From positions 23,160,350-23,224,349 of the forward strand of contig JAGTTD010000020.1 in NCBI GenBank assembly GCA_018398585.1: a stretch of 64,000 nt of DNA, in the 5' to 3' direction. The DNA is from Simmondsia chinensis (Eukaryota; Streptophyta; Magnoliopsida; Caryophyllales; Simmondsiaceae). The notes beneath the pieces are model-generated. The model saw only the letters and a list, made by a program, of their open reading frames with translations. It was not told where the DNA came from and made no database searches. Shown piece by piece: positions 20,910 through 32,071 of the stretch (position 1 is the stretch's first letter; each line of letters opens with the position of its first letter). The translations under genes were made by a program, and so were the position numbers.

Positions 20910-22822
20910 TGTTACAGTAAAAATTAGTTAACTACCTCTTATTATTTTAGTATTTTAATATTTTAATAGGTAGTCTTATTTCAGTAATAATCTAGGTTAT
21001 TTTCTTACGTATTAGAATATCGTTAGTATTAGTTAGGTATTATTTCCTCTAATCTCTATAAATAGGGGATAAGGTTGTATGAAAAGGTATGTTGAATAAA
21101 ATGAAATTATCTTTCTCTCTCCTCTTTCTCTCTCTTCTCTCTCCTCTTTCTCGGTTCTCCCTTCTTCTTCTACCTCTAACCCTAATTTCTCTTCTCTATC
21201 TTCCTAATCTCTATCTTCTTTTTCCCCCAAATCCTATAATTCTCAAATTCTAAAATCTACGGTAACATTGGAATCAGAGCGAGTTGGTCCTCGGCCACCA
21301 TCACTGCTGTTCATCAGCCGCTGCCGCCGCCGGAATCACCATTTTCATCTTCATCGTCACCATCGTCATAATCTGTCATTTTCTTCTTCTTCCCTATTTT
21401 GATATTAAAAAAAAAAAAAAAAATTCAGACCCATTTCTTCACCATCCTCAAGCCCCACCCCACTGTCACAAAAAAAAAGGAAAGTGAGAGAAATCTAGAA
21501 AAAATCTCAACCCACCTTACACAATCATCATCGATCGTCACAAGCAGCTGGTAGCCTCGAGCATGTCTTATCAAGTGGTTAACAACTATTTTTTCAAGCC
21601 CGCACATTAGGTGTTCGACAAAATGCCTGAACCAATGCAAGCCTCTATGGATGCTGAAATTAGGCGAGTAGAGGACAAGCTTGATCAATCCATAGCTGCG
21701 GTCCGGGATGAAATTAAAGCTGCTTTTGGGGCGATAGCTGCGCAGATGAAGGAGCTGAGTGATCAGGTGACAACTATGTCCATTCAGGTGCCACTACCAG
21801 AGGTTGAACCGCCCAAGAATCAGACGGAATCGGAGACAGCCCTCGGGTCCACGGTGGTGATAGAGGAGAAAGGCTCACCGGAACTGTCAGATTCGACCTT
21901 CAACGAAGCTCCGGAGCCACCAGATCTGGTCAAAAATGGAGATGAGGTTGAGGGTTTGGAACCTCTGCCACCGATCATCAATTCCGGCAGCGAAGGGACC
22001 GGAGATCTGGGGAAGGAGAACGATCGAACCCAGGACAAGGCGCCGGAGCCACCGGGAGTAGACGAGCCGTCGCCGATCGTCGAGCACCACCTCCTTCGTG
22101 CGTATTGGCTGTCATTTCAGAGGAGGGAAGCAACGCCACGATGATCGAGGCCCACCACCACCTCCTCCAGTCCGGGTCGCACCTTACTCGCCGCCATTTC
22201 CTCGATGTCACACCACCCGATTTCGCCGGAATGCCGCCCTACCACTTAGGTGGTGTTGGGGTTAGGGTTTCAGGGTACTGGGTCACGAGGCAGGGGAAGG
22301 AGAAAAAAATGGGTTTGAAAATGAGTTATAATTACGATTTTGTCCCTGTGTTGTATTTAAATGTTTGTGTATTTGTAATTTTTATATTTGATCCCGGAGG
22401 GTTACCAATTCGGGTATCAATACCTAGATCCTTGAGGACAAGGATCTTTATAAGGGGGAGGTATTGTTACAGTAAAAATTAGTTAACTACCCCTTATTAT
22501 TTTAGTATTTTAATATTTTAATAGGTAGTCTTATTTCAGTAATAATCTAGGTTATTTTCTTACGTATTAGAATACCGTTAGTATTAGTTGGGTATTATTC
22601 CCTCTAATCTCTATAAATAGGGGGTAAGGTTGTATGAGAAGGTATGTTGAATGAAATGAAATTATCTTTCTCTCTCGTCTTTCTCTCTCTTCTCTCTCCT
22701 CTTTCTCGGTTCTCCCTTCTTCTTCTACCTCTAACCCTAATTTCTCTTCTCTATCTTCCTAATCTCTATCTTCTTTCTCCCCCAAATCCTATAATGATCA
22801 AATTTTAAAATCTACGGTAACA
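20910..22822 (+). mobile_element. Non-autonomous gypsy-like LTR element
   Basis: Two 358-bp LTRs (20910-21267, 22465-22822) start TGTTACAG and end GGTAACA. Flanks GTGTA (20905-20909) and GTATA (22823-22827) differ at one base. A tRNA-Met-like primer site TGGAATCAGAGC follows the left LTR, and a purine tract TAAGGGGGAGG precedes the right one. The LTR has a TATA box (CTCTATAAATAGGG) near 21053. The interior (about 1.2 kb) encodes a gag-like N-terminus and keeps the 'LRTRIFIRG' tail seen before the purine tract in gypsy elements; pol is missing. Copy B is empty at about 35255. Confidence 0.8.
21624..22144 (+). CDS. Gag-like N-terminal protein of the gypsy-like element
   Basis: An open frame from the ATG at 21624 (MPEPMQASMDAE) codes for about 173 residues. 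A heptad-like helical stretch (residues 5-45) is followed by an acidic, Pro/Glu-rich linker with PEPP repeats. Many gypsy Gag proteins begin this way, but there is no capsid homology or zinc knuckle before the stop at 22142. The helical region could mediate multimerisation. Whether it is functional or residual is unknown. Confidence 0.45.
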
Positions 22823-23458
22823 GTATACTTTGCTGGAACAGAAACACAGGCCACTGGCCTTTTCCTCCCACCCTAATCTAATCTCCAATTTGGGTTACAC
22901 TTGAGGCTCTGATACCAGTTATTAGGACCATTCACGAAATACCGAACCACAAATCAAAATAGCAAACACAAAATTGAAGGGAATAGGGGAAAAATATTAA
23001 ACATCGTAATTTACCTAGTTTAGTCGAAGTGTATATTTACAGAGGAAGAGCAAAAATATTCACTATTAAATGAGGACTACACTTTTTGCTCTTGCTCACA
23101 TTTTACACTGGCTAAGAGTGCCATATAAACAGGACTCTTATAATCGAAAGAGTCATACTATAAACACAAGCTCTAATAAATCCAACAAATAATTATGATG
23201 ATTACTAGAAATGAACAGTCTCCACACTTAACCGATGATGTTGTCTGCTTTAAAAAAAAAAAAAAAAAAAAAAAAGAATTGTTTGACGTCTGACTACTTT
23301 GCTTTAGGTTATGTCCTTTCCTATCATCAACACTTTCAAATCTTATCCTCTTAGCTTGCCTGATCGGAATGAAATTTTAGTATATTGTTCTTGCATATTT
23401 GTTGTCGTTTGGCCTCTCGAAGGTTAGTATTTTGACACCTCCGATCTTGCATTTGTTT

Positions 23459-23749
23459 TGTCAAGGAAACAATTTTTTCGCAAGTTTAAGTTGATTTGTA
23501 AGATCCATAATTGATTTTATACTCTAACATGCCCTTTATGCAAATACCCATTGGGCTTCAAGTTTGGATATTACATAGACTCGCATGTACCTTGTGCCTA
23601 GATAATGTTAATATTGAAAGTGGGGGCTGTTGGGATTTGAACTCGAGACCTCTTTGTCAACAAGGCTCTGAGCCAAGGTAAAAGAACCAATTTTTCCAAA
23701 AGTGCAAGTTGACTAGTAAAGGCCCGTGATTTGATTTTATACTCTAATA
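23459..23749 (-). mobile_element. TRIM retrotransposon, copy A
   Basis: In minus orientation, short direct repeats of about 73 bp (starting TATTAGAGTATAAAATC and TGTTAGAGTATAAAATC) flank a primer-like site, TTGGCTCAGAGCC, and a roughly 150-bp non-coding core. Flanks TGTTT and GGTTT agree at three of five positions. Copy B (37183-37473) is orthologous. Size and layout fit terminal-repeat retrotransposons in miniature. Confidence 0.65.
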
Positions 23750-24327
23750 GGTTTGTTGATAAGCCACTTAGTTGAAATTTTGGAAGATATTTTTCCTCTA
23801 TGTAAAATTTGGTGTACCCACTCGAGATTTGGTAGCAATAGAAGAAATCGTTGCTAAGAGCTCCACATGGGAATCTATTGTGAAATCTCATATCAGAGTT
23901 GTGTGAGAGAAGCGATTGGCATATTAGCCGAGTGAGTTAATTAATCCAAATGATAATGGTTTTAAGATGGACCCCGGACCCCGCATATTCCAACTTCATG
24001 GCTAGGCCTAAAACACATTGAAATTGTACAATTACTGTGACAACCGTCATTTGGCTTTTTTTCCCCAATGTTGAGTGAGAAGTTTTCTAAGTAAAATCAC
24101 CTATTGGTTTGTCTTTCAACTGATTTATACTTGTTGTGATTTCCGTTCTTGCTTATATGTAGTGGTGTTTGTGAATTGCCCATCGAGTTTTGTGACAATC
24201 TCTTGTACCGAATGTTAAGAAATCAATTATCTCAAAACTTTAAAGTGATATGTGAAGGTCCCTGAATAATTTATGCTATGAAACGGAGTTATTGATTTCA
24301 GTTGCTGAGGAATAAAAAGCTCAAAAG

Positions 24328-26544
24328 ATGAACTCTGAAGTGATCTCAAGAGAGATGATTAAGCCGTCGCAGGCAACTCCAACCCACCTTCGATATCACA
24401 AGCTTTCGGGGATTGATCATTCTGAAGCCCCGATCCTTATGCCTACGATCTTCTTCTACTCGTCTAACGACACTGTTCTTGGGCCTAACTCCACACGTAA
24501 AACCAATTTATCAGAAAAAGGATGCTCTCACCATATAAGCTGGCACATGTCAGCGTACCTAGTTAATGTCAGACTAAAACAACTCAGAGATTCACTTGAA
24601 AAAGCATTGGCCTTGTTTTACCCGCTCGCAGGGCGAATCCAAGATGCTAATTTTATCCATTGCAACGATGAAGGTGTCCCTTTTGTGGTGGCCAATATAG
24701 GGTGTCGTATTGCTGACGTTGCCAAAAAAGTACAGGTAATACTGGTTTACAAGTACTGAATTAGTTTTGAATTTTAAGTTTAAATTGATGGGTGAAGACA
24801 CATGAATAGTCTTATGAATATACTCCTTTACGCCGATGCGTGTTAGTCTTGAATTTAGCCCCCACCTCATACCATATACATGTTGAGATAACTTCAATCT
24901 TGAGAGCAAGATATGTTGGGATTTGACTGTGTGGCCTCTCGATCAACAAGACTCTATATCATATCAAGAAACTAACTATCCCAAATAATTAAAATAACAA
25001 ATTACATCCTAAGAATGATTTGTACTGTTGCACTCAGTCCTTATCCAACAAGTCACTTTTTTTTAGATAGATTACCAACTCATATGCCACCAAAGCCTGT
25101 TTGACCAAACACTTCCAAGTTTGGTCATATTCGGGAACAACCTCTACACAGGATATCATCTTGTAGGGATAAATCTGTAACATCGTTCCCTCCCAAATCC
25201 TGCCTTGGTGAGAGTTTCTTTGAGGCATTGAGGTGTTGTTATCAGTCTAGTTCGGTCAAAATTTGGATTGAATTATCTAATTTTGATTCAATATGTGCCT
25301 GTATTTGAAATTTTAAAGATGCATTCCATTTTAAATCTGATCGGAATCCGACTAGTAAAGATGAATCTATCGAAATCACAAAACCATAATACAGTATACA
25401 ACGACAACAACAATAAACCCAGTGCCTAAAAACCATAATATCGTATGTTCTTGGAAATGCGACTACACTCAAAGTTCAACAGTTATTCTCTTGGGAGGAC
25501 ATATTGCAATATGATTATAAAACTATTTATCAACCTCTTCTTATAACTTATGTTATTAAAATAATTGGTTTTTAACAGGTTACCGAGCTTGACAAATTGG
25601 TCTCTAGCAAACCAGTAGGCGGCACCAAGTTGCTCCTAGCCATCCAAGTGAACGTTTTTGCGTGCGGTGGCTTGGCCATCGGGGTCTTTATATCGCACAA
25701 GATTTCTGACGCCTTTTCACTACTAATGTTCATGAACACTTGGGCCGCGATTGCTAGTGGTGCTCACATAGGTGCAACTCAGTCGAGTCTTGTTTTTAAC
25801 ATGGCCAATATATTCCCTCCGCCAAGGAAAACGGGCCCTGAACCAAACTATGTCACGGTACGCGATAAGGATCTCATTGCCAAATGGTTCACGTTCGATG
25901 CCATGAAGCTAGGTTCCCTTAGGGACAAGTATTCTAAGGGAAACTATGCACCAAGTCGCTCTATGATATTATCAGCGGTTATTTGGAGTCGGCTTGTGGG
26001 TTGTACTCGAGCCAAGGATGTCCGAAACCTAGTATTCTATCCTGTTAATATTCGGCCTAAGGTTGGGGATCCGAGATCAACGATGCATTATTTCGGGAAT
26101 GGAGTAGTCAGTGCTATAGCAAGGCCAGCTACAGACAGTAGAGACCTAATCGTTGAATTTGTGAAGCGAACAAGGGAATCAATTGACAAAATAGATGTTG
26201 TTTTCTTGCAAAAGCTACAACAGGGTGAACCGAACTTTACTTTTTCCATCGCACAACTCGAGAGAGATGGGAAAGAAGAAACAATGTCATTTTGTTTCAG
26301 CAGTTTGTGTAGGTTTCCCGTGTATGAAGCCAATTTCGGTTGGGGAAAGCCTGTTTGGGTGAGCTTTCCTACTTTTGTATCGAAGAACACGGTGATTCTG
26401 ATGCCTAGCTCATCTAGTGAGGACATCGAAGCGTTTATCAATTTGCGTAACGAGGATATGACAGAGCTTGAAAACGATGAGAAATTTCTATTACTCGTCA
26501 AACAAGATATTAGCAGATCGAAATCTTTTTCAGCTAGACTATAA
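24328..26544 (+). CDS. BAHD acyltransferase, vinorine-synthase-like, intact copy
   Basis: A cytosolic enzyme of this family transfers an acyl group from acyl-CoA to an alcohol or amine in specialised metabolism; the substrate is not predictable. Exons 24328-24735 and 25579-26544 (intron 843 bp, GT...AG) encode 457 residues, the usual BAHD length. The N-terminus ISREMIKPSQATP resembles the vinorine-synthase clade. The catalytic HXXXD motif is HKISD (His176, Asp180). The structural DFGWG motif reads NFGWG (residues 388-392), an Asp-to-Asn change absent from the duplicate. A purine-rich leader precedes the start, and no upstream in-frame ATG was chosen. It lies in duplication copy A; its partner is the pseudogene at 46024. 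The family call is firm. The Asn change might affect folding but need not abolish activity. Confidence 0.92.
25398..25430 (-). mobile_element. 33-bp SINE stub in the BAHD intron, copy A
   Basis: On the minus strand it reads AGGCACTGGGTTTATTG followed by a TTG-type tail, only the last bases of the SINE 3' module. It lies between AACCATAATACAGTAT (25382-25397) and AACCATAATATCGTAT (25431-25446), a 16-bp target duplication. An orthologous stub is at 47094-47126. Confidence 0.7.
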
Positions 26545-26653
26545 CGGTCGTGGCTTTTTATTACCTCTCATGTGAAATTTATATGTTAACTATAATTTGA
26601 ATCTCTGTTGTCAATAGTGATATCCTTTTAAATTAATACAAAAAAAGTTAATA

Positions 26654-26790
26654 CAGTAGAGCCTCTTTAAATTAATACTCAGTAAATTAATAATCTCTTT
26701 TAAATAATAAAATTGTCTGGTTCCAACTTCTGATCAATGTGCTAAATAAATAATTTCTATAAAACTATAAGATAATACATTTCAAATATC
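26654..26790 (+). mobile_element. Single pogo/Emigrant-like terminus
   Basis: CAGTAGAGCCTCTTTAAATT after TA resembles the terminal repeat of Emigrant-type (pogo-like) MITEs. The opposite end was not found. The same terminus occurs at the equivalent place in copy B (about 48350). The right limit is arbitrary. Confidence 0.25.
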
Positions 26791-27110
26791 GGGATGCTTC
26801 AATGGTTCCATACAGAAGTTTTAGAGCAGACTCAACCTCCTTTTTTACCTATTGATATAATTAAAGTCTTGTGTATTACGAGCGGGCTCGGGGAACAACG
26901 TATATACACTGCTCTATTTAGGAGGCAGAAAAAATACCCAGATAACAGAAACTCTCGACCCTTTATAGAAATTTTCCGTATATACAATACAACCCTTTCC
27001 CTGGCTAATAGACACATGAAAAAGAACAACCTTGCACTCTTCCGTACAACTTTTCCCTGATAGGTATTGCGGCGCTTATCCTGCCTATTGCGGCGCTTTA
27101 TTGCGCCGTA

Positions 27111-30100
27111 TGAAAGAAAGGAATTGTGGAATAATTAGATGCCCCTAGAATAGGAGCTCTCTCGTATATTTATAATGTTTACAGAGAATATTCCAAAGAA
27201 TATTACAGAGAATATTAATTACAAATATGGAAAGTTCGAAGGCTTGATTTATATACAAATATAACTCACTATACAAATATACTTTAATATCCCCCCCAAC
27301 CGAAGTGTGAGATAAACGAATGTAAAGGTTGTGTTTGAATATGAGGAAGAGTTGCCGCGGTAGATTCTTAGTTAAGATGTCAGCTATCTGTTGTGACGAA
27401 GGAATGTGGAGAACCCGAACAAGACCCATGTGAACGCGCTCTCTAACGAAATGAATATCTAATCTCAATATGCTTGGTGTAAACATGCTGCACTGGATTA
27501 GTAGACATGTACATAGCCGAGACATTATCACAATAATGTCTCGGCTAGCGTGGAAGAAGAAGACTGAGCTCACCAAGAAGCGAGCGAAGCTAACAACACT
27601 CAGAAACGGCATTTGCTACCACCCTATACTCGGCCTCGGCATTGGAGTGAGAGACTGTAGGTTGGCGTTAGAAGACCAGGAAATAATGTTACCTCCTAGG
27701 AAAACACAAAACCCTAAAGTAGAAAGGCGAGTATCAAAACATCCGGCCCAGTCTGCATCAGAGTATGCCATAAGTTGATCCACACGAGAAGGAGAAACAG
27801 TGAGCCCATAATCAATGGTGCCCTTGATGTACCGAAGAATACGTTTAACTGCCATCCAATGAGGTAAGCGCGGAGCATGCATAAACAAACATACTTGTTG
27901 CACGGCATAAGAGATATCGGGGCGAGTGAAAGTGAGATATTGAAGAGCACCAACTGTAGATCAATATAAGGTAGGGTCAGTCATAAGATCGCCATCATCA
28001 ATTGAAAGTTTGGACTTGGAATCTGTAGGTGTAGCTACGGGCTTGCAGGAAAACATGTTTGTTCTATCAAGTAGATCATGAGTATACTTGGACTGAGATA
28101 AGAAAAGGCCATCTGAAGAGTGAGTAACCGAGATCCCAAGAAAATAATTAAGACGATCCAAATCTGTCATGTCGAATTCAGCATGTAGAGAACGAAGTAT
28201 AGCTTGAAGAAGCATGGTAGAAGATGCAGTAAGAACTATATCATCCACATAAACCAATAGTATAGTCATGCCACCACCACGACGTAAGACAAATAGGGAT
28301 GAATCAGACTTCCAACCAGTGAAGCCAAGTGTGTGGAGAAAGGTAGCGAAGCGAGTGTACCATGCTCGGGGTGCCTGCTTAAGACCATAGAGAGACTTGT
28401 TTAACTTGCAAACATGATCAGGAAATTGAGAGTTAATGAAATCTGGAGGTTGCTTCATATAGACTTCGTCATTAAGATATCCATTCAAAAAGGCATTCTT
28501 AACATCAAGCTGATGAATGGGCCACTAGCGTGAAGTGGCTAGAGCGAGAACCGTGCGAACTGTAGCGGGCTTAACAACGGGACTAAAGGTTTCACCATAG
28601 TCAATGCCATACCACTGTGTGAAACCTTGTGCAACCAATCATGCTTTATATCGTTCAAATTCACCTGTAGAAGTTTGCTTAATGCGATAAACCCATTTAG
28701 AGCCAACAATGTTGCCATGAGCAGGTGGAGGAACAAGATGTGTGATTACGAATTAGGGCATTATATTCATCAAGCACTGCGTTCTTCCAATTATCATCTG
28801 TAAGGGCCTGCTTATAAGAGAAGGGAACCTCGGGCAACATTTTATGAGCAAGCATAGAGGATTTAAGAAGGGGCTTTACAGTACCAGCTTTGGAGCGTGT
28901 CATCATAGGATGAAGGTTTCGGGAAGCATCCCGAGGTGGGCTCAGCGCATCCGTTATGAATGGAGCAGGAGGCGAACCGGGCACCGGTGCAGTGACCCAT
29001 AATGTTGCGGGCTCGGCTGGAGTAGGAGGTGAACCGGGCACCATTGTGGTGACCGGCGGCGGTACAGCAGGTTGCAGGGAGGGTGGTGCAGTCGGTGGAA
29101 CGGGGGCAGCGCCGGCGAAAGGGGAAGAGGCAAGAGGTGATGAGAACACCTAATTGAGACGTTTCATCGTGTCCTGAGAAAAGGTATCCAGCCGAGCGAA
29201 AGGAAAATCTGTTTCATCAAACACAACATGTCTCGAAATGATGACTTTGTTAGTAGAAAGGTCTAAACATTTGTACCCTTTGTGATTTGGTGGATAGCCA
29301 AGAAAAACACATAAAGTAGACCGAGGTGCAAGTTTATGTGGAGCAGAAGCAGTTAAATTAGGATAGCAGGCACTTCCGAAAACACGAAAGTGAGTATAAT
29401 CAACCTTTTGTTTATACAGGCGTTGATATGGGATCTTTTTCTTAATAGAAGTCGAGGGTAATAAGTTGATAATATGAGTAGCAGTAGAGACAACCTCAAC
29501 CCAATTAGTCGAAAGACTAGGGACATAGAAAACATTATGCAAATTGAAATGACCAACAGGTGTAATAAGAGAACCAGATCTAATCCCAATAATCGATAAA
29601 CAAGCATCATTACCAACAAATATTTTATCATAACCATGATAAGGACTAAGAGACGTTAGCAAACTAGGGTTATTAGTCATACGTGACGATGCACCACTAT
29701 CCATTATCCAGGAAAAATCAACTGTAGCACTTAGAGATTGAAAAATAGTTTGAGGAGACGCAAATCCTGAATAAAAATTAGATCCAGTGGTATAAGTATT
29801 AATTGCAGGATGAAAAAGTGGTGGATATAACATATGCTCACCATAAATATGAGCACCGAAGAAAAGTAGCCTGGGTTGTGAAGTAGAACCAATCATTGCG
29901 TGGTGACGAGGGAAGAGAGTAAGACGAGCTTTGTGCTATTGTAATCGTCCCCGAAATTTCAACCTGAGGGCAACGTCACAGAGAAGTAGCGGTGCTGGAA
30001 TTTGGTGCTGGTAACGTCACAGAGAGGGAGAGAGAGGAGACGAACGGCGAAGGAGGGCGGTGCGGCTGGTGTGCAGCGGCGACTGGGTGTTGGTGCGGCG

Positions 30101-30399
30101 GCTAGGGTTTGTTTAGGGTTTCGGTTCTCTCTCCCTTTTTCTTTGGAAAAAAAAAATGAAAATTGAAAAAGGAGGCTAGAGTTTGCCTTTATGAGAGGGC
30201 TCGGGAGAGCTCTGATACCATGAAAGAAAGGAATTGTGGAATAATTGGATGCCCCTAGAATAGGAGCCCTCTTGTATATTTATAATGTTTACAGAGAATA
30301 TTCTAAAGAATATTACAGAGAATATTAATTACAAATATAAAAAGTCCAAAGGCTTGATTTATATACAAATATAACTCACTATACAAATATACTTTAATA
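27111..30399 (-). mobile_element. Internally deleted copia retrotransposon with 179-bp LTRs
   Basis: Identical-length LTRs (27111-27289, 30221-30399) are flanked by exact CCGTA duplications (27106-27110, 30400-30404). About eight differences separate the LTRs by eye. The LTRs begin TGAAAG and end TTTAATA (TG...TA rather than TG...CA). The primer site is seen as CTCTGATACCA beside the 30221 LTR, and a purine tract (complement of CCCCCCC) abuts the other. Gag and the integrase core are deleted. Copy B has no insertion here. Confidence 0.9.
27312..29896 (-). pseudogene. Copia pol remnant (protease, integrase C-end, RT, RNase H)
   Basis: In minus-strand order: a protease motif WIMDSGASSRMTNN (near 29700); a jump directly into the integrase C-terminal segment FRVFGSACYPNL; a Pro-rich linker; RT segments including SLYGLKQAPRAWY and the catalytic LVYVDDIV (28210-28490); then an RNase H-region match ([19 protein letters not shown]) and ADILTKNLP. 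Stops and frame changes separate these blocks (for example at 27958 and 29147). The integrase catalytic core is missing, so the element cannot be autonomous. Confidence 0.8.
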
Positions 30400-30761
30400 C
30401 CGTATTTATCAACTTTTTTTGTAGTGTCCTCACATATTATTATATATCATTCTAGAGTACACGATCGTGATGAGTTCGTATTGACCCTTAAAGTATCAAT
30501 TAGTTCAGTTGGCAACCCTAAAGCAAAGGTGTTCATTTACAGCACTACAACTATTTTTTTATTTCTTTCTGATAAGCTCTGTTTACTCGTTCTGTATTTT
30601 TTTAACTATTCAAGTAAGATAAACAGCACAAAGGTGGAGTAGGTGAAACCTTTTCCTTGTGTCCCACTAAATGTGGACATACATTTAACCACATCATTCA
30701 AAACTATATATTTTAATACTTCTTTTTTCGTAATCTTTTTGTATATTATAGTCAAGTATCT

Positions 30762-30998
30762 AACCAAAGAGGGTACCAACACGCTGTCACCGGATCCCAT
30801 TAGAACTCCGAAGTTAAGCGTGTTTGGGCGAGAGCAATACCAGCATAGGTGACCTCCTGGGAAGTCCTCACCCTCAGTTTGGGGGCACTCGGAAACTGCC
30901 TCTCTTTAGGGGTAATACCCTGAAGGGGGAAGGCTGCGTACATCCGTCCCCCCCAGACCCTGCTTAGGCGGGAGCCCTTGGGGCACTGGATATGTTGC
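30762..30998 (+). mobile_element. 5S-rRNA-headed SINE, copy A2
   Basis: It is 237 bp and flanked by exact 15-bp duplications TATAGTCAAGTATCT (30747-30761, 30999-31013). The head AACCAAAGAGGGTACC is followed by a near-complete 5S body with A-box-like GTTAAGCGTGTTTGGGCGAG and C-box-like GGTGACCTCCTGGGAAG. The 3' module GAAGGGGGAAGGCTGCGTAC and GCACTGGATATG follow. The ortholog in copy B is 49072-49308. Confidence 0.88.
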
Positions 30999-31054
30999 TA
31001 TAGTCAAGTATCTCGGCTTTTAAAAGTATTTGAACCTCAATCTAAGTAATTTTA

Positions 31055-31433
31055 TAGGGCTGCCAAAATCTGACATGATATGATATCATGATACGGACAT
31101 GACACTAAATAGCAGGTTTGAGTTGGAGGTTTTGAAGGCGGGTTGAATTTGGGGTGACCTGTTTAACACATTTAGGTAATTGGGTTGCATTTGGGATTGA
31201 CCCGTATAACTTGTTTTTGATACGATTGATCCGTTTACATAATTATATTAGGTATTTAAATAATATATTATTGTTATTATATATATATTTTGGGAATTAA
31301 GATAATTTCAACTATATTTAGCAATTTTGACTTGATAATTTATTTTAATAGTTATAAATATAACAAGTATTTGTTGGTAGTATTAACTATAAAATGCATT
31401 ATTAATATGTCTGTAAGTTAAAAAACTAGCATT
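31055..31433. mobile_element. hAT-like MITE, truncated copy A
   Basis: It starts TAGGGCTGCCAAAATC after TAATTTTA and matches the complete element at 49365-49927. At 31434 it is cut by CACTACAAGAAAAG. The right third is absent, so the copy A side of the duplication junction lies here. Confidence 0.6.
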
Positions 31434-32060
31434 CACTACAAGAAAAGTGAAACGTTCCGGCCAGTTCAAATATGGCGCGAGAAAAGCGCTGTATTAGAGC
31501 AACTAATATGGCGAGTTTTAGCGCTGTTTTAGATTACCTTATTGCAGCGATTGATATTGCGGTATTAGTAGATCAACTAATACGGCGAGGAAACCCGCCG
31601 TATTAGGTCCCCTTGTAACAAAATTAATTAATTTTATTTATTTACAGAGGGAAGGGCCAGGTTGTCCGTGATAGCCTAATACGGCATGGAAACCTACCGT
31701 ATTAGGTCTCTTTGCACCAAAATAAAATAAAAAAAAATTATTTATTTATAGAGAGGGGCCAAGTTGTCCGTGATAACCTAATACGGGAAGGAAACCCGCC
31801 GTTTTAGGTCTTCTTGCACCAAAATTAAAAAAAAAAAAAATTTATTTATTTATAGAGAGAGGGGCTAGGTTATCTGTGATAACCTAATACGACTAGGAAA
31901 CCGACCGTATTAGGTCTCCTTGCACCAAAATAAAAAAAAAAAAATTGTTTTATTTTTAGAAAGAGGGACCAGGTTGTCCGTTATAACTTAATACGGTGAG
32001 GAAAGCAGCCTTATTAGGTCTCCTTGCACCAAAATACGGCGTATTTAAAAACTTTTTTTT
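31434..32060. mobile_element. CACTA-like non-autonomous element with internal tandem repeat
   Basis: The left end is CACTACAAGAAAAGTG. The right end, read inverted, resembles a CACTA terminus (TATAACAAAAAAAAGTT) but lacks its first bases. The interior is rich in GGCG and CCGTATTAGG words, the type of subterminal repeat CACTA elements carry. No transposase is present. It bridges the two copies of the segmental duplication. Confidence 0.5.
31577..32036. repeat. Five-copy ~100-bp tandem repeat with internal hairpins
   Basis: Units start at about 31577, 31676, 31778, 31884 and 31987 (spacing 99-106). Each opens with CTAATACGGCG-like sequence, a short spacer and the inverted CGCCGTATTAG, then GTCTCCTTGCACC, an A-rich run and CCAGGTTGTCCGTGATAA. 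The first unit is closest to a perfect hairpin. Confidence 0.85.
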
Positions 32061-32071
32061 GTTATATAAAA

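Larger units (their letters stand above)
15674..23233 (-). mobile_element. Non-autonomous copia element, copy A (hosts two nested insertions)
   Basis: The LTRs are 15674-16005 and 22920-23233, flanked by GATGA on both sides (15669-15673, 23234-23238). In minus orientation the primer site TGGTATCAGAGCC lies beside the 22920 LTR (seen as GGCTCTGATACCA). The purine tract CACGTGGGAGAT abuts the other LTR. The interior holds gag and a decayed protease region only. The copia at 17525-20525 and the gypsy-like element at 20910-22822 are inserted within it; copy B (33025-35686) lacks both. Confidence 0.85.
27057..30426 (-). mobile_element. Small CACTA-like fragment, split by a copia element
   Basis: On the minus strand the right end reads CACTACAAAAAAAGTTG, then GGCGCAATAAAGCGCCGC repeats. 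TCC lies on both outer sides (27054-27056, 30427-30429), and copy B reads 'ttttcctcgcat' without the insert. The left end does not show a CACTA terminus, so that side is deleted or altered. The copia at 27111-30399 is inserted into it. Confidence 0.5.
14705..31433. repeat. Tandem segmental duplication, copy A
   Basis: Apart from later insertions, this stretch matches 32304-49747 in the same order and orientation. The shared order is: AT-rich left end, SINE (15010), nested copia (15674), TRIM (23459), BAHD gene (24328), SINE (30762), hAT MITE (31055). A-only insertions are at 15325-15550, 17525-20525, 20910-22822 and 27057-30426. The right end is cut inside the hAT MITE by a CACTA-like terminus at 31434. 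Confidence 0.88.

Noticed and set aside
21284..21487. Short open frame just after the gypsy-like left LTR
   Set aside because: Low-complexity His/Ser/Lys sequence in the leader, not conserved with gag.
22105..22482. Open frame of 125 codons overlapping the gag-like frame
   Set aside because: It covers a frame shift and the 3' tail of the gypsy-like element; the composition is unlike a protein and it ends within the LTR.
28956..29153. Gly-rich plus-strand open frame
   Set aside because: It is the antisense of the Pro-rich linker of the copia pol on the minus strand.
31577..32036. CRISPR-like array
   Set aside because: Repeats are ~100 bp, directly adjacent and without unique spacers, in a plant sequence; it is a tandem repeat in a transposon.
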